Shown here one piece after another: positions 26,543 through 40,288 of a DNA stretch of 64,000 nucleotides (position 1 is its first letter; the number at the start of each line of letters is the position of its first letter). The stretch spans positions 1,860,001-1,924,000 of the forward strand of contig NZ_CP020384.1 of NCBI RefSeq assembly GCF_002073975.1, given 5' to 3'. A program made the position numbers and the translations under genes. Source of the stretch: Rhodovulum sp. MB263. Lineage in GTDB: Bacteria > Pseudomonadota > Alphaproteobacteria > Rhodobacterales > Rhodobacteraceae. The notes below the pieces were generated by a model. That model ran no database searches and had not been told where the DNA came from. It saw only the letters and a program-made list of their open reading frames with translations.

Positions 26543-28906
26543 TCAGCCAGCGGCGCTGCGGCGGTGCTCGGCCTGGCTGTGCCACCCCTGACCTGAAAGC
26601 GCCGCGGCAGAGCCAGTCTCGTCCTCCGCCCGAATGTCCGGAACGTCACTCGGCGGCTCGACTGGTGCCTTGCCCGGTATGTCGACCAGAATTTCCGTCA
26701 GCCGTGCGCCCGAGACCGGTTTCAACGCCACATCCGCCATTCCGGCGGCGCGGAAACGGGCGAGATCCTCGGGAAGGGCATGGGCGGTCATCGCCACGAT
26801 CCGGGGCGGGCAGTCGTTGGTCGCGCGGATGCGCCGGGCCGCCTCGACCCCGTCGAGACGGGGCATGCTGATATCCATCAGGATGACATCGAAGGCCCGG
26901 GCGGCGGCGGCTTCGACCCCGTCGAGCCCGTCGACGGCCTCGGTGACGCGGTGACCGAGCCCTTCGAGCAGGCGCCGCGCGATGAAGCGGTTGACGCGGT
27001 TGTCCTCGACCACCAGCACGTCGAGACATCGGACCGGGGCCGGGGCCGGCTCCGGGGCAGGGGCGGCCTGGGGCGTTGCGCCGGGCTCGGCGGTCGCCGC
27101 GGCCTTGGGAAGCGGCAGGGTCACGGTGAAGGTGCTGCCCTGGCCCGGTTCGCTGGAGACCTCGATCCTGCCGCCGAGCAGTTTCACCTGACGGGCGACG
27201 ATGGCCAGTCCCAGCCCGGTGCCGCCCGTCTCGCGCTTGTAGGTCGCATCGGCGATGAAGAACTCGTCGAAGATCCGCGGCTGGTCCTCGGGAGCGATGC
27301 CGATGCCGGTATCGGCAACCCGGATCTCGACCATGTCGCGCGCGGGGCGCATCGCCGAGACCGTGACCCGGCCACCCTGGGTGAACTTGACCGCGTTCGA
27401 GATCAGGTTGATCACGATCTGACGCAGTCGCTGCGAGTCGCCCCTTACAATGCCGAGACCGGCCGGGCCGAGACCGGCGCCGATTTCGAGCCCGAGCCGG
27501 GTGTCGCGCTCGGCGGCCAGCGGCTGATGCAGCGCCACCAGACGCTTGAGCTTCGCGGGCAGGTCGAAATCGGTGATCCGGGTTTCCGAGCGCCCGGCAT
27601 CTATGCGCGAGACTTCCAGCACGTCCTCGACATGGTGCAGCAGGATCTCGCCCGAGCAGGACATGATGTCGAGATACTGGCGCTGGGCGTCGTCCAGACC
27701 GCTGCGCTGCAACAGCTCCATGGTGCCGAGCAGCCCGTTGAGCGGCGTGCGCATCTCGTGGCTCATCACCGCCAGCAGCCGTGCCTTGGCCTTCTCGCCG
27801 GCCAGTGCCCGGTCGCGGGCGGCGGTCAGCTCGGTTTCGACACGCTTGCGCTCGGAGATGTCGCGCAGGAAGGTCACTAAGACCGTCCCTTCCTCGGTCA
27901 CGGCGGGGCCGAACGAGATTTCCGCGGGAAAGCGGGCGCCCGATTTGCGCTGCGCGGGCAGTTCGAAGCGGCCGGTCGCGTCTCTGCCCTGCCGGATCGC
28001 GTCGCGATAGCGCGCCATGACCTCCGGATGGTCCGCCCGCAGCGCGGCGGGCACCAGGGTCTCTTCAAGCGGGCGGCCGAGCACCTCGTCACGGTCATAG
28101 CCGAAGATGGCTTCGGCGGCGGCATTGTATTCCAGCACGGTTCCGGCCTCGTCGGTCACGATCACCGCGTCGAGCGCTGTGGTGACGACGGCATTCAGCC
28201 GCGAGGTGGTCGCGCGGAGCGTGCGGCTGCGGCTTCGCATCCGGTGGTTCAGCCGGGCCAGCGCCGCCACCCCCGCCAGCAGCAGCACGATCACCGCCAG
28301 ACCGATCAGCGCCAGCAGGGTTTCGAGCCGCTCGACATGGGCATGCCCGTTCAGATGCGACTCGACCATCAGATCCGCGCCCGCGGCCGAATAGCGCCGC
28401 ACATCGGGTTCGATCGCGTCGACGGTCCGCGACAGCTCGGGCAACTGCGCCCGCAGGCGCGCGTCGGACCCGGCGAAGGCGTTGGCCATCTCGCGCAGCG
28501 CATCGGTGATGCGGCCAGCCTGCCCTTCGAGCCCCGAACGGCGCAAAAGCTCTCCGAAGGGGGCGGTCTCGGTCACCGCCTTCACCTGCGCGCTGAAATC
28601 GGCGAAATCGTGCCGCAGCCGGTCGAGCGGCATCCCCCCCCGTTCCGTCAGATAAAGCGCGGTATGCAGCTCGGCATGTTCGATCTCGAGACGGGTCAGC
28701 TGGGATTGCGCCGTCTCGGCCGTGATATCGTGCAGGTGGGCCTCGCGGTCCTGGATGTCGAAGGCGAGCACAACGATGGCACTCACCAGAATCGCCAGCG
28801 CGGCCGCCGCGGCGAGCGTCTCGAACACGCAACGCGGCGGCAGGCGCCGTCCCAGCAGCAGGACGGCGGCAAGGGCGGGGCGGCGGAGCGGCTGGTCGGC
28901 GGGCAT
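26543..28906 (-). CDS. Membrane-bound hybrid sensor histidine kinase
   Basis: 787 residues. TM1 about 29-50 and TM2 about 196-217 bracket a helical periplasmic sensor. A cytoplasmic PAS domain (about 240-350: DAVIVTDEAGTVLEYNAAAEAIFGY) is followed by HisKA with phospho-acceptor His383 in MSHEMRTPLNG, then HATPase with N-box NLISNAVKF, G1 DTGIGI and G2 GGTGLGLAI. An Ala/Pro-rich linker leads to a receiver domain (about 627-745) with VVEDNRVNR and phospho-acceptor Asp678 in LMDISMP. There is no Hpt domain, so a separate phosphotransferase would be needed for relay. No response-regulator gene is adjacent; signal and target are unknown. The arrangement resembles LuxQ/TorS-type hybrid kinases. Confidence 0.92.
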   Translation of the reverse strand: MPADQPLRRPALAAVLLLGRRLPPRCVFETLAAAAALAILVSAIVVLAFDIQDREAHLHDITAETAQSQLTRLEIEHAELHTALYLTERGGMPLDRLRHDFADFSAQVKAVTETAPFGELLRRSGLEGQAGRITDALREMANAFAGSDARLRAQLPELSRTVDAIEPDVRRYSAAGADLMVESHLNGHAHVERLETLLALIGLAVIVLLLAGVAALARLNHRMRSRSRTLRATTSRLNAVVTTALDAVIVTDEAGTVLEYNAAAEAIFGYDRDEVLGRPLEETLVPAALRADHPEVMARYRDAIRQGRDATGRFELPAQRKSGARFPAEISFGPAVTEEGTVLVTFLRDISERKRVETELTAARDRALAGEKAKARLLAVMSHEMRTPLNGLLGTMELLQRSGLDDAQRQYLDIMSCSGEILLHHVEDVLEVSRIDAGRSETRITDFDLPAKLKRLVALHQPLAAERDTRLGLEIGAGLGPAGLGIVRGDSQRLRQIVINLISNAVKFTQGGRVTVSAMRPARDMVEIRVADTGIGIAPEDQPRIFDEFFIADATYKRETGGTGLGLAIVARQVKLLGGRIEVSSEPGQGSTFTVTLPLPKAAATAEPGATPQAAPAPEPAPAPVRCLDVLVVEDNRVNRFIARRLLEGLGHRVTEAVDGLDGVEAAAARAFDVILMDISMPRLDGVEAARRIRATNDCPPRIVAMTAHALPEDLARFRAAGMADVALKPVSGARLTEILVDIPGKAPVEPPSDVPDIRAEDETGSAAALSGQGWHSQAEHRRSAAG

Positions 28907-29145
28907 GCGGTCGTCCTCGGCAGGGCGGCAAGGCCGCAGGAGACGGCCTCACTGCTCCCGAGATCATCGCATGTTTGCGTCAATTTTAAGGAATTCCGCC
29001 CGGGCTCTGGCGATCCGGGGCGACGGTCGGCCGCCCCGTTTCTGTCTGCCGGACGATCGGCGTTCCGTGATCGGCGTTGTTTCGTATCCTGCGTGAAGCA
29101 CCCGGGACGTCCCGGACGGGCGCCGGGGCAGGGGCTGGGGCGGCG

Positions 29146-30188
29146 TCACATGGCGACTGCGCTCAGCCCATGGCCAGACCGATTTCCAGAGGCGCGGCGG
29201 GCAGAGCAGGCGGAACCGGGGGGGGCATCCGGCGCAGGGGCAAGGCCCTCGGCCGCGAAACGGGCCAGCGTGGCGCGCAGCCCGGCCTCAAGGCCGATTG
29301 CGGGCGACCAGCCCAGCACCGCGCGGGCCCGGGTGATGTCGGGTCTGCGCTGTAACGGGTCGTCACAGTGCAGCGGATGAAACACCAGCGGCGAGCGCGC
29401 GCCGGTCAGCCTCTGCGCGGTCCGGGCGAGGTCGAGCACCCGCATCTCGGCGGGATTGCCCAGGTTGAGCGGCCCGGTGACCTCGGGCGGTGTCGCCATC
29501 AGCTGGATCAGCGCCTCGACCATGTCCGAGACATAGCAGAAGGAGCGGGTCTGGCTGCCGTCGCCATAAACGGTGAGCGGTGCGCCGGTCGGCGCCTGCA
29601 TCGCGAAATTCTTCGACACCACGCGGCCGTCATCCGGGCTCATGCCGGTCCGTAGACGTTGAACAGCAGCGCCACCTTGACCGAAACACCGTAGCGCCGC
29701 CGGAAATCGAAGATCAGCGTCTCGGCGCAGCGCTTGCCCTCGTCATAGCAGGCTCGCGGCCCGATCGGGTTGACATGCCCCCGGTATTCCTCGGTCCGGG
29801 GATGGACCTGCGGATCGCCATAGACCTCGGAGGTCGAGCATTGCACGAGCCGCGCGCCGCCCTTCCGGGCAAGCTCGAGCAGGTTCGATATGCCGATCAC
29901 CGAGGTCTTGACGGTCTGGACCGGATCGCGGCCGTATTGGGCGGGCGAGGCGGGACAGGCCAGATTGTAGATCTCGTCGACATCGCGTTCCAGCGGCCGC
30001 GCCGCGTCATGGCGCAGGAGCGTGAAACCGGGCTGGCCGAGCAGGGCGGCGATATTGCTCTCGCGCCCGGTCGAGAAATTGTCGAGTCAGGTCACCGCAT
30101 GGCCCCTGGCCAGCAGCGCCCTGCAGAGATGCGAGCCGATGAACCCGGCGCCGCCGGTGACGAGGATGCGTTTCGGGAAATGCGTCAA
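29146..30188 (-). pseudogene. UDP-glucuronate decarboxylase-like SDR gene, broken by a stop and a frameshift
   Basis: Reading from TTG 30188 gives [18 protein letters not shown] with the NAD loop GGAGFIG at residues 12-18. A TGA at 30087-30089 (codon 34) interrupts where homologues read VT-x-LDNFSTG; TGC to TGA would explain it. The frame continues through EIYNLACPASPAQYGRDP and VQCSTSEVYGDP to the catalytic ACYDEGKRCAET and NVYGP. Near 29643 one base is missing, and the rest (MSPDDGRVVSKNF, LTVYGDGSQTRSFCYV, and C-terminal helices) is in another frame. The YDEGKR form of the YxxxK motif points to UDP-glucuronate decarboxylase (UDP-xylose synthesis). The gene is alone, with no polysaccharide genes around it. 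Confidence 0.85.
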
Positions 30189-30832
30189 GGGAATGCTGCC
30201 TGTCCTGAGGTTGCTGGATACGGCCTGCCCGCAGCGATGCGGCGGACATCAGTGTCGGGGCCGGCGGGCGGAGAGCCAGCCGGCAGAACCAAACACGGCA
30301 CCAAACGCGGTGCCAGATACTGGAGCCAGAAACCTGAGAAACGCGGCATATCACAGTTCGGGCCGACGGCCGGAAAGGCTTGGTCCGATCCGCCCCAGGA
30401 CCGGTCTGGACATGACCGGATCCCGGCTGCGCCTTGCCTCAGACTGTGTAACAGCGGAATGCAGTTTAAAATAAATATCAATAAAAAACAAGCTATAGGT
30501 GTATTCTGGAACTCTGTAACCGGGGCAGGCCGTCCTGTCCGGCCGCGATCCGCCGGTATCGCCCCCTCTATGCCATCCCCTCTCCGGCAGAGCCGGAGGG
30601 GGGGCACCGGGCGATGCGTTTGTTCCCGGCAGCTTCGTTCCTGCCCCGATCCGGCGCCGGGTCCGCACCGGGCAGGGCTTTGGGGCGTTTCGGACAGTGC
30701 CCGGAAAAGGGACGCAGGCCGACCGCCCTGGCGCGGAACAGGGCATTTGAAGCTTCCGAACGAACTCTCGCTTGAAGCGGAGGCCCTTTTCCTTCCATAT
30801 CGCGGCAGCACCACATTCCGACAATTCCAAAG
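30189..30832 (+). other. Intergenic region, 644 bp, upstream of glgP
   Basis: No gene supported. Features: an AT-rich island at about 30465-30490 containing the 11-mer TAAAATAAATA, which also occurs in the proS-lolC gap; and a stem-loop at 30577-30603 (12-bp stem with one G-U pair and a 3-nt loop). The glg operon promoter should be here, so the hairpin may lie in the glgP leader; its position about 230 nt before the start leaves that open. Confidence 0.5.
30577..30603 (+). promoter_or_regulatory. Stem-loop in the presumed glgP leader
   Basis: Arms 30577-30588 and 30592-30603 pair over 12 bp (one G-U) around AGA. No T-run follows. It might be a leader structure or the terminator of an upstream unit. 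Confidence 0.35.
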
Positions 30833-33226
<2,394 letters not shown>

Positions 33227-33269
33227 GGATGGCGTTGCATTTGGATCTGGCGGGCTTAGGCTTCGGGGC

Positions 33270-35483
33270 ATGAATTTCGCTCGCTCCGCCTCGAAGGATC
33301 CGTTTCCCTCCCGCCAGGATGCGCTTTTGCTGCAGGCCGGCCGGCATGACGACCCATTCGCCGTGCTCGGCCCGCATGGCAGCGGCCGCGACCGGATCGT
33401 GGCGGCCTTCCTTCCCGGGGCCGCGACGCTCGAGGCGGTGGTCGGGGACAAGGCCCATCCGCTGACCCGGCGGGCCGAAGCGCCCGATCTGTTCACTGGC
33501 GCGGTTCCCGGCAAGGATGTCTACCGCCTGCGCGCGACCGATGGTGCCGGCCATGCCTGGGAATTCGACGACCCCTACCGCTTCGGCCCCGTCATCGGCG
33601 AGCTGGACGAATATCTGCTTGCCGAGGGCACCCATCAGCGGATCTGGCAGGTGCTGGGCGCCCATGTCCGGAGCCATGAGGGCGTGGCGGGCACCCATTT
33701 CGCGGTCTGGGCGCCGAATGCGCGCCGGGTCTCGGTCGTGGGCCCGTTCAATGCCTGGGACGGGCGCCGGCACCCGATGCGGCGGCGCGGCGCCACCGGG
33801 GTGTGGGAGATCTTCCTGCCCGGCATCGGCGAGGGCGAGTGCTACAAATACGAGATCCTCGGGGCGGATGGCAGCATGCAGCCGCTCAAGGCCGATCCGG
33901 TGGGGTTCGGCGCCGAGCATCCGCCGAAGACCGCAAGCGTGGTGCGCGACATCCGGGGCTATGGCTGGCATGACGATGCCTGGATGAGCTACCGGGCGGG
34001 CAACAATGCCCGGACCGCGCCGATTTCGATCTACGAGGTGCATCTGGGCTCCTGGCGGCGGCGGGGCGCCGAGGGCAACCGGCCGCTCTCCTACCGGGAG
34101 GCCGCCGAGGAACTGGTCGATTACGCCGCCGACATGGGCTTCACCCATCTCGAATTCCTGCCGCTCTCGGAACATCCCTTCGACGGCTCCTGGGGCTATC
34201 AGCCGGTCGGGCTGTTCGCGCCCACCGTGCGGCACGGGCCGCCGCATGAATTCCGCGATCTGGTCGATGCGGCGCATCGCAAGGGGCTGGGGGTGATCCT
34301 CGACTGGGTGCCGGGGCATTTCCCCAGCGATGCCCACGGGCTGATCCGCTTCGACGGCACCGCGCTCTACGAACATGCCGACCCGCGCGAGGGCTTCCAT
34401 CACGACTGGAATACCCTGATCTACAATTACGGCCGGACCGAGGTCGCCAATTTCCTCTACTCGAACGCGCTGTACTGGCTCGAGGAATATCACGTCGACG
34501 GGCTTCGGGTCGATGCGGTGGCCTCGATGCTCTACCGCGACTATTCCCGCAAGGAGGGCGAGTGGATCCCCAACGTGCATGGCGGGCGCGAGAATCTCGA
34601 AGCCATCGCGATGATGCAGCGGATGAACGCGCTCTGCTATGGCGAGGTGCCGGGCATCCTGACCGCGGCCGAGGAAAGCACCTCCTTTCCCGGCGTCTCG
34701 CGGCCGGTCGATGCCGGCGGGCTCGGCTTCGGCTACAAGTGGAACATGGGCTGGATGAATGACACCCTGTCCTATATCGCCCATGATCCCGTGCACCGGA
34801 GATACCATCACCACCAGATGACCTTCGGGCTGGTCTATGCCTTCTCCGAGAATTTCATCCTGCCGATCAGCCATGACGAGGTCGTGCATGGCAAGGGCTC
34901 GATGCTGGCGAAGATGCCGGGCAACGATTGGGAGAAATTCGCCAACCTGCGCGCCTATTACGGTTTCATGTGGGGCCATCCCGGCAAGAAGCTTCTGTTC
35001 ATGGGCCAGGAATTCGCCCAGCGTGCCGAATGGGACAGGGCAGGCGAGCTGGACTGGGGCGTGCTGGGCGCAGACTGGCATGGCGGCATGCAGCGGCTGG
35101 TGCGCGATCTCAACACGCTCTACCGGGCGACGCCCGCGCTCCATGTGCGGGATTGCGAGCCCGAGGGCTTCCGCTGGGTCGAGGCCAATGCGGCCGACAT
35201 GTCCGTCTATGCCTGGCTCCGGCAGGGACTCGATGGCGATCCGCCGGTGGCGGTGGTCGCGAACCTCACCCCGGTGGAACGGACGGGCTTCCGGCTGGGG
35301 CTGCCGCGGCCCGGGCGCTGGCGCGAGGTGATGAATACCGACGCGGCGATCTATGGCGGCGGCAACAGGGGCAATCTGGGCGGCGTTCTTGCCGGGGAGC
35401 GCGAGCATCAGGGGCTGCCATTCTCGGCCGAGCTGACCCTGCCGCCGCTGTCGGTGCTGTATCTGATGCCGGGTGAGGATTGA
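33270..35483 (+). CDS. glgB: 1,4-alpha-glucan branching enzyme
   Basis: 737 residues from ATG 33270 ([21 protein letters not shown]). Upstream in-frame sequence overlaps glgP and is not family-like. N-terminal CBM48-type domains (about 20-230), then the GH13 barrel: VYEVHLGSW-type strand ([12 protein letters not shown]), DWVPGHFP, nucleophile Asp in [18 protein letters not shown], acid/base Glu in [16 protein letters not shown], and [11 protein letters not shown]. It makes alpha-1,6 branches in glycogen. It sits 43 nt after glgP and 10 nt before glgC. Confidence 0.97.
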   Translation: MNFARSASKDPFPSRQDALLLQAGRHDDPFAVLGPHGSGRDRIVAAFLPGAATLEAVVGDKAHPLTRRAEAPDLFTGAVPGKDVYRLRATDGAGHAWEFDDPYRFGPVIGELDEYLLAEGTHQRIWQVLGAHVRSHEGVAGTHFAVWAPNARRVSVVGPFNAWDGRRHPMRRRGATGVWEIFLPGIGEGECYKYEILGADGSMQPLKADPVGFGAEHPPKTASVVRDIRGYGWHDDAWMSYRAGNNARTAPISIYEVHLGSWRRRGAEGNRPLSYREAAEELVDYAADMGFTHLEFLPLSEHPFDGSWGYQPVGLFAPTVRHGPPHEFRDLVDAAHRKGLGVILDWVPGHFPSDAHGLIRFDGTALYEHADPREGFHHDWNTLIYNYGRTEVANFLYSNALYWLEEYHVDGLRVDAVASMLYRDYSRKEGEWIPNVHGGRENLEAIAMMQRMNALCYGEVPGILTAAEESTSFPGVSRPVDAGGLGFGYKWNMGWMNDTLSYIAHDPVHRRYHHHQMTFGLVYAFSENFILPISHDEVVHGKGSMLAKMPGNDWEKFANLRAYYGFMWGHPGKKLLFMGQEFAQRAEWDRAGELDWGVLGADWHGGMQRLVRDLNTLYRATPALHVRDCEPEGFRWVEANAADMSVYAWLRQGLDGDPPVAVVANLTPVERTGFRLGLPRPGRWREVMNTDAAIYGGGNRGNLGGVLAGEREHQGLPFSAELTLPPLSVLYLMPGED

Positions 35484-35493
35484 CGAGGAGAGG

Positions 35494-36759
35494 ATGATGG
35501 AGACGCGCTACAGCAGGCTCGCGAGCCGAAGCATGGCTTTCGTGCTGGCGGGCGGGCGGGGCAGCCGGCTGAAGGAACTGACCGACATGCGGGCCAAGCC
35601 CGCGGTCTATTTCGGCGGCAAGACCCGGATCGTCGACTTCGCGCTGTCGAATGCGCTGAATTCCGGCATCCGCAAGATGGCGGTCGCGACCCAGTACAAG
35701 GCGCATTCGCTGATCCGCCACTGTCAGCGCGGCTGGAATTTCTTCCGCGCCGAGCGCAACGAATATCTCGACATCCTGCCCGCCAGCCAGCGTGTCGCCG
35801 AGAACCAGTGGTATCTCGGCACGGCCGATGCGGTGACCCAGAATATCGACATCGTCGACAGCTACGGCGTCGATTACGTGCTGATCCTCGCGGGCGACCA
35901 CATCTACAAGATGGATTACGAGATCATGCTGCGCCAGCATGTCGAAACCGGCGCCGAGGTGACGGTGGGCTGCCTGACCGTGCCGCGCACGGAGGGCTCG
36001 GCCTTCGGGGTGATGAAGGTGGACGAGACCGACCGGATCGTCGACTTCATCGAGAAGCCGAAGGACCCGCCCGGGATGCCCGGCGATCCCGGGCAATGCC
36101 TGGTCTCGATGGGGATCTATGTCTTCGACTGGAAATTCCTGCGCGATCTGCTTCTGCGCGATGCCGGGGACCCCGGCTCCAGCCATGATTTCGGCTCCGA
36201 CCTGATCCCGCAGATCGTGAAGGGCGGCAAGGCGATGGCGCATCGCTTCACCTCTTCCTGCGTCAAGGATCGCGCGGATTCGCCCGCCTACTGGCGCGAT
36301 GTCGGCACCATCGACGCCTTCTGGAAGGCCAATATCGATCTGACCGATTTCACCCCCGATCTCAATCTCTGGGACAAGAGCTGGCCGATCTGGACCTATT
36401 CGGAATCGGTGCCGCCCGCGAAATTCATCCATGACGAGGAGAACCGGCGCGGCTCGGCGGTATCCTCGATGATTTCGGGCGGCTGCATCATCTCGGGCAC
36501 CGAGGTGCGCAATTCGCTGCTCTTCACCATGGTCCGGACCAATTCCTACGCCGTGCTCGACCATGCGGTGGTGCTGCCCTATGTCGAGGTCGGCCGGCGC
36601 GCGCGGCTCAGCAATGTGGTGATCGACCGCGGCGTCGTGATCCCGCCGGGGCTGGTCGTCGGCGAGGATCCGGAAGAGGATGCGAAATGGTTCCGCGTGA
36701 CCGAGGGCGGCATCACCCTCATCACCCAGTCGATGCTGGAGCGGAGGGCCGGGGCATGA
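35494..36759 (+). CDS. glgC: Glucose-1-phosphate adenylyltransferase
   Basis: 421 residues from the ATG at 35494 (next ATG at 35497), preceded by GAGGAGAGG. A GTG at 35473 in frame overlaps the end of glgB and lacks a ribosome-binding site. It makes ADP-glucose, the committed step of glycogen synthesis. Nucleotidyltransferase signature [15 protein letters not shown] then [32 protein letters not shown]; substrate site [10 protein letters not shown]-terminal left-handed beta-helix with [15 protein letters not shown]. In this family the enzyme is usually regulated by fructose-6-phosphate, pyruvate or AMP. The stop overlaps the glgA start (ATGA). Confidence 0.97.
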   Translation: MMETRYSRLASRSMAFVLAGGRGSRLKELTDMRAKPAVYFGGKTRIVDFALSNALNSGIRKMAVATQYKAHSLIRHCQRGWNFFRAERNEYLDILPASQRVAENQWYLGTADAVTQNIDIVDSYGVDYVLILAGDHIYKMDYEIMLRQHVETGAEVTVGCLTVPRTEGSAFGVMKVDETDRIVDFIEKPKDPPGMPGDPGQCLVSMGIYVFDWKFLRDLLLRDAGDPGSSHDFGSDLIPQIVKGGKAMAHRFTSSCVKDRADSPAYWRDVGTIDAFWKANIDLTDFTPDLNLWDKSWPIWTYSESVPPAKFIHDEENRRGSAVSSMISGGCIISGTEVRNSLLFTMVRTNSYAVLDHAVVLPYVEVGRRARLSNVVIDRGVVIPPGLVVGEDPEEDAKWFRVTEGGITLITQSMLERRAGA

Positions 36760-38186
36760 GCCTGCGCGTGCTGTCCGTCGCCTCGGAATGCGTGCCGCTG
36801 GTCAAGACCGGCGGGCTTGCCGATGTGGCCGGGGCCCTGCCGGGCGCCCTGAAGGCCGAAGGGGTCGAGATGCGTGTGCTGATCCCGGGCTATCCGGCGG
36901 TGCTGGCAAAGGTCGAGACCGGCGAGACGCTGTGGGAAAGCCAGGATTTCTTCGGCGGTCCGGCGCGGCTTTCCTTCGCGACCCATGGCGATCTGCGGCT
37001 TTACGTGCTCGAGGCCGCGCATCTTTACGACCGGCCCGGCGGCCCCTATCTCGACGGCGGCGGCAGCGACTGGCCCGATAACGACATCCGCTTCGGTGCG
37101 CTGTCCTGGATGGGGGCGCAGATCGGCGCTGAGGGCGCGGGCGACTGGCGCCCCGAGCTGATCCAGTGCCATGACTGGCAGGCCGGTCTTGTGCCGCTCT
37201 ATCTCAAGGCGCGCAATGTCGATCTGCCGACGGTGATGACGGTGCACAATATCGCCTTCCACGGGCTGATGCCGTCAAGCCGGATGGCGGCGCTCGGCCT
37301 GCCGGGCTGGGCCTTCCATCCCGGCGGCATGGAGTACTATGGCCAGGTCTCGGCACTGAAGGCGGGGCTGGTCTATGCCTGGAAGGTGACGACCGTCAGC
37401 CCGACCTATGCGCGCGAGCTGCGCACGCCCGAATTCGGCGGCGGGCTCGACGGGGTGATCCGGGCGCGGGCGGGTGACGTACTGGGCATCCTGAACGGCA
37501 TCGACGAGGCCGACTGGGACCCGGCGACCGACCCTCATGTGCTGCGCTTCAGGCAGCCCCGCGGCAAGGCCAGGGCGCGCACGGCGCTTCTCGAGGAAAT
37601 GGGTCTGGACGACGGGCCCGGGCCGCTTTGCGTCGTGGTCTCGCGGCTGACCGGGCAGAAGGGGCTCGATCTGCTCTTGCAGGCGCTGCCCGATCTGGTG
37701 GCGCGGGGCGGGCGGCTGGTGCTTCTGGGTTCGGGCGAGCCGCCGCTGGAACAGGCCTGGCGCTCGGCCGCCCGGCGCCATGAGGGCGTCGCGGTCCGCA
37801 TCGGCTATGACGAGGCGCTCGCGCACCGGCTGATCGCGGGGGGCGATGCGATCCTCTTGCCGTCGCGCTTCGAGCCCTGCGGGCTGACCCAGCTCTACGG
37901 GTTGCGCTATGGCACCATCCCGGTCGTCGCCCGCACCGGCGGTCTTGCCGATACCGTGATCGACGCCAACCCGGCGGCGCTGGCGGCGGGCGTGGCCACC
38001 GGCATCCAGTTCGCGCCGGTCACCGCCGAGGCGCTGTCGGTCGCGCTCGACCGGCTCTGCGATCTCTACGCCGATACCGCCCTCTTCACCAAGCTCCGGC
38101 GCAACGCCATGCGCGCCCCGGTCGGCTGGCAGGGCTCTGCCGCCGCCTATGCGCGCCTCTTCCGAGAGATTGTCCCCGCCACATGA
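36756..38186 (+). CDS. glgA: Glycogen synthase (GT5, ADP-glucose dependent)
   Basis: 476 residues, ATG 36756 overlapping the glgC stop by 4 nt. N-terminal ADP-glucose loop [18 protein letters not shown] (Lys17 of KTGGL), [13 protein letters not shown], and [18 protein letters not shown]. In the C-terminal GT-B half: [30 protein letters not shown] and the catalytic region [28 protein letters not shown]. It extends alpha-1,4 glucan chains. Normal family length (about 477 residues). Stop overlaps the glgX start at 38183-38186. Confidence 0.97.
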   Translation: MSLRVLSVASECVPLVKTGGLADVAGALPGALKAEGVEMRVLIPGYPAVLAKVETGETLWESQDFFGGPARLSFATHGDLRLYVLEAAHLYDRPGGPYLDGGGSDWPDNDIRFGALSWMGAQIGAEGAGDWRPELIQCHDWQAGLVPLYLKARNVDLPTVMTVHNIAFHGLMPSSRMAALGLPGWAFHPGGMEYYGQVSALKAGLVYAWKVTTVSPTYARELRTPEFGGGLDGVIRARAGDVLGILNGIDEADWDPATDPHVLRFRQPRGKARARTALLEEMGLDDGPGPLCVVVSRLTGQKGLDLLLQALPDLVARGGRLVLLGSGEPPLEQAWRSAARRHEGVAVRIGYDEALAHRLIAGGDAILLPSRFEPCGLTQLYGLRYGTIPVVARTGGLADTVIDANPAALAAGVATGIQFAPVTAEALSVALDRLCDLYADTALFTKLRRNAMRAPVGWQGSAAAYARLFREIVPAT

Positions 38187-40288
38187 CGCCATCCCCCACG
38201 ATCCCCACCTCCATCGCCGCCGGCTGCCCGGATACGCTCGGGGCCCGATATGATGGCGAGGGCGTCAACTTCGCGATCTTCTCGGAACATGCCAGCCGGG
38301 TCTCGCTGTGCCTGTTCGACGAGACCGGCCAGACAGAGCTTGCCAATATCGATCTGCCCGAGCGCACGCATCATGTCTGGCACGGCCGGATCGACGGGCT
38401 CGAGCCGGGCCAGCATTACGGCTACCGGATCTCGGGCCCCTATCACCCCGACCAGGGCCACCGCTTCAATCCCAACAAGCTGCTGCTCGATCCCTATGCC
38501 CGGCGGATCTCGGGTCATCCGCGCTGGCATGACGCGCTGATGGGCTATGAGGTGGGGGCGGCGCAGGCCGATCTCAGCTTCGACAAACGCGACAGCGCGC
38601 CCTATGCGCCGCGCTCGATCGTGGCCGCGCCCGTCTTCGACTGGGCCGGTGACGCGCCGCCCGCAACGCCCATGGCCGAGACCGTGATCTACGAGGCCCA
38701 TGTCAAGGGCCTGACCTGCCGCCATCCGCGGCTGCAGGCGCCGGGCCATTTCCGGGCGCTCGGCTCGGACCCGATGCTGGAGCATCTGCAAGGGCTGGGC
38801 GTGACCGCGATCGAGCTTCTGCCGGTGCAGGCCTTTCTCAATGACCGCTTCCTGGTCGAGAAGGGGCTGACCAATTACTGGGGCTACCAGACTCTGGCCT
38901 TCTTCGCCCCCGATCCGCGCTACATGGAGACCGGCGACATCACCGAGTTCCAGCGCATGGTGGCCCGGCTGCATGCCGCGGGCATCGAGGTGCTGCTGGA
39001 CGTGGTCTACAACCATACCTGCGAAGGCAACGAGATGGGGCCGACGTTGTCCTTCCGGGGCATCGACAATGCCAGCTATTACCGGCTGGCCGGGGACCGG
39101 CGCTATTACGTCAACGATACCGGCTGCGGCAATACCCTCAATACCGGCCATCCGATGGTGCTGCGGATGGTGCTGGACAGCCTGCGCTACTGGGTCGAGA
39201 CCATGCATGTCGACGGCTTCCGCTTCGATCTGGCGGCGACGCTGGGGCGGGGACCCGATGGGTTCGACCCCGATGCCGCGATCTTCCAGGCGATGCGGCA
39301 GGACCCGGTACTGTCGCGGGTCAAGCTGATCGCCGAACCCTGGGACATCGGCCCGGGCGGTTATCAGCTGGGCGCCTTTCCGCCGCCCTTCTCGGAATGG
39401 AACGACAAGTTCCGCGACGGCGTGCGGCGGTTCTGGCGGGGCGATCCGGGGCGGGTGCCCGATCTGGCGGCGCGACTGGTGGGCTCCTCGCCGCAATTCG
39501 ACCATTCCGGGCGGCCCGCGACCTCGAGCGTGAACCTGCTGACCGCCCATGACGGCTTCACGCTCCTGGATACGGTCAGCTACAACGACAAGCATAACGA
39601 GGCCAATGGCGAGGATAATCGCGACGGCCATTCGGCGAACTACTCTGACAATATGGGCGCCGAGGGGCCGAGCCAGGACCCCGCCATCATCGCCGCCCGC
39701 GCGCAGCGACGGCGCAACATGATGGCGACGCTCCTGCTCAGCCAGGGCGTGCCGATGATCCTCGCGGGCGACGAGATCGGCCATAGCCAGCATGGCAACA
39801 ACAACGCCTATTGCCAGGACAATGCCACCGCCTGGGTCGACTGGCAGGGTGCCGACGAGGCCTTTCTGGCCTTCACCGCGAAATGCGTCGCCTTCCGCAA
39901 GGCCCATCCGATCCTGCGCCAGAAGCTGTTCCTGCATTCGCGCGAGCGTGCGCTTGACGGCATCGAGGATCTGTTCTGGCGCCGGGCCGATGGCCAGCCG
40001 ATGTGCCGGTCCGACTGGGAAGATCCCGATCTGCGGCTGCTGGCGGTCGAGATCCGCACTGCCTCGGGTACGCCGCGCTATGGCGCGCTCGAATACGCGA
40101 TCTTCGCGGTGTTCAATGCCGGCGGCGCTGTCGGGGTGACGGTGCCCGAGGCGCCCGAGGGCCAGCACTGGGCCCTGCATCTGGACAGCTCGCGTCCCGA
40201 TCTGGCGCCAGAGCCGGTCGCGGGCAGCTTCGAGATGTCGGCCGAGGCGGTCGCGGTCTTCGTACTCGAAGAGGACCCCCCGGTTTGA
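38183..40288 (+). CDS. glgX: Glycogen debranching enzyme GlgX (GH13 isoamylase type)
   Basis: 701 residues, start coupled to the glgA stop by a 4-nt overlap. N-terminal CBM48 (GARYDGEGVNFAIFSEHASRVSLCLFDE), then GH13: IYEAHVKGLTCRHP, VLLDVVYNHTCEGNEMGPTLSFRGIDN, nucleophile VDGFRFDLAATLGR, acid/base LIAEPWDIGPGGYQLG, and LTAHDGFTLLDTVSYNDKHNEANGEDN-type third Asp. It hydrolyses alpha-1,6 links of phosphorylase limit dextrin, so it works after GlgP, releasing short maltodextrins for MalQ, whose gene follows. The stop overlaps the TTG start of malQ. Confidence 0.96.
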   Translation: MTPSPTIPTSIAAGCPDTLGARYDGEGVNFAIFSEHASRVSLCLFDETGQTELANIDLPERTHHVWHGRIDGLEPGQHYGYRISGPYHPDQGHRFNPNKLLLDPYARRISGHPRWHDALMGYEVGAAQADLSFDKRDSAPYAPRSIVAAPVFDWAGDAPPATPMAETVIYEAHVKGLTCRHPRLQAPGHFRALGSDPMLEHLQGLGVTAIELLPVQAFLNDRFLVEKGLTNYWGYQTLAFFAPDPRYMETGDITEFQRMVARLHAAGIEVLLDVVYNHTCEGNEMGPTLSFRGIDNASYYRLAGDRRYYVNDTGCGNTLNTGHPMVLRMVLDSLRYWVETMHVDGFRFDLAATLGRGPDGFDPDAAIFQAMRQDPVLSRVKLIAEPWDIGPGGYQLGAFPPPFSEWNDKFRDGVRRFWRGDPGRVPDLAARLVGSSPQFDHSGRPATSSVNLLTAHDGFTLLDTVSYNDKHNEANGEDNRDGHSANYSDNMGAEGPSQDPAIIAARAQRRRNMMATLLLSQGVPMILAGDEIGHSQHGNNNAYCQDNATAWVDWQGADEAFLAFTAKCVAFRKAHPILRQKLFLHSRERALDGIEDLFWRRADGQPMCRSDWEDPDLRLLAVEIRTASGTPRYGALEYAIFAVFNAGGAVGVTVPEAPEGQHWALHLDSSRPDLAPEPVAGSFEMSAEAVAVFVLEEDPPV

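Noticed and set aside
26543-28906. The hybrid kinase as part of a local two-component pair with the chemoreceptor
   Set aside because: No response regulator, Hpt or che gene is adjacent, and dinB lies between them; no evidence for functional linkage.
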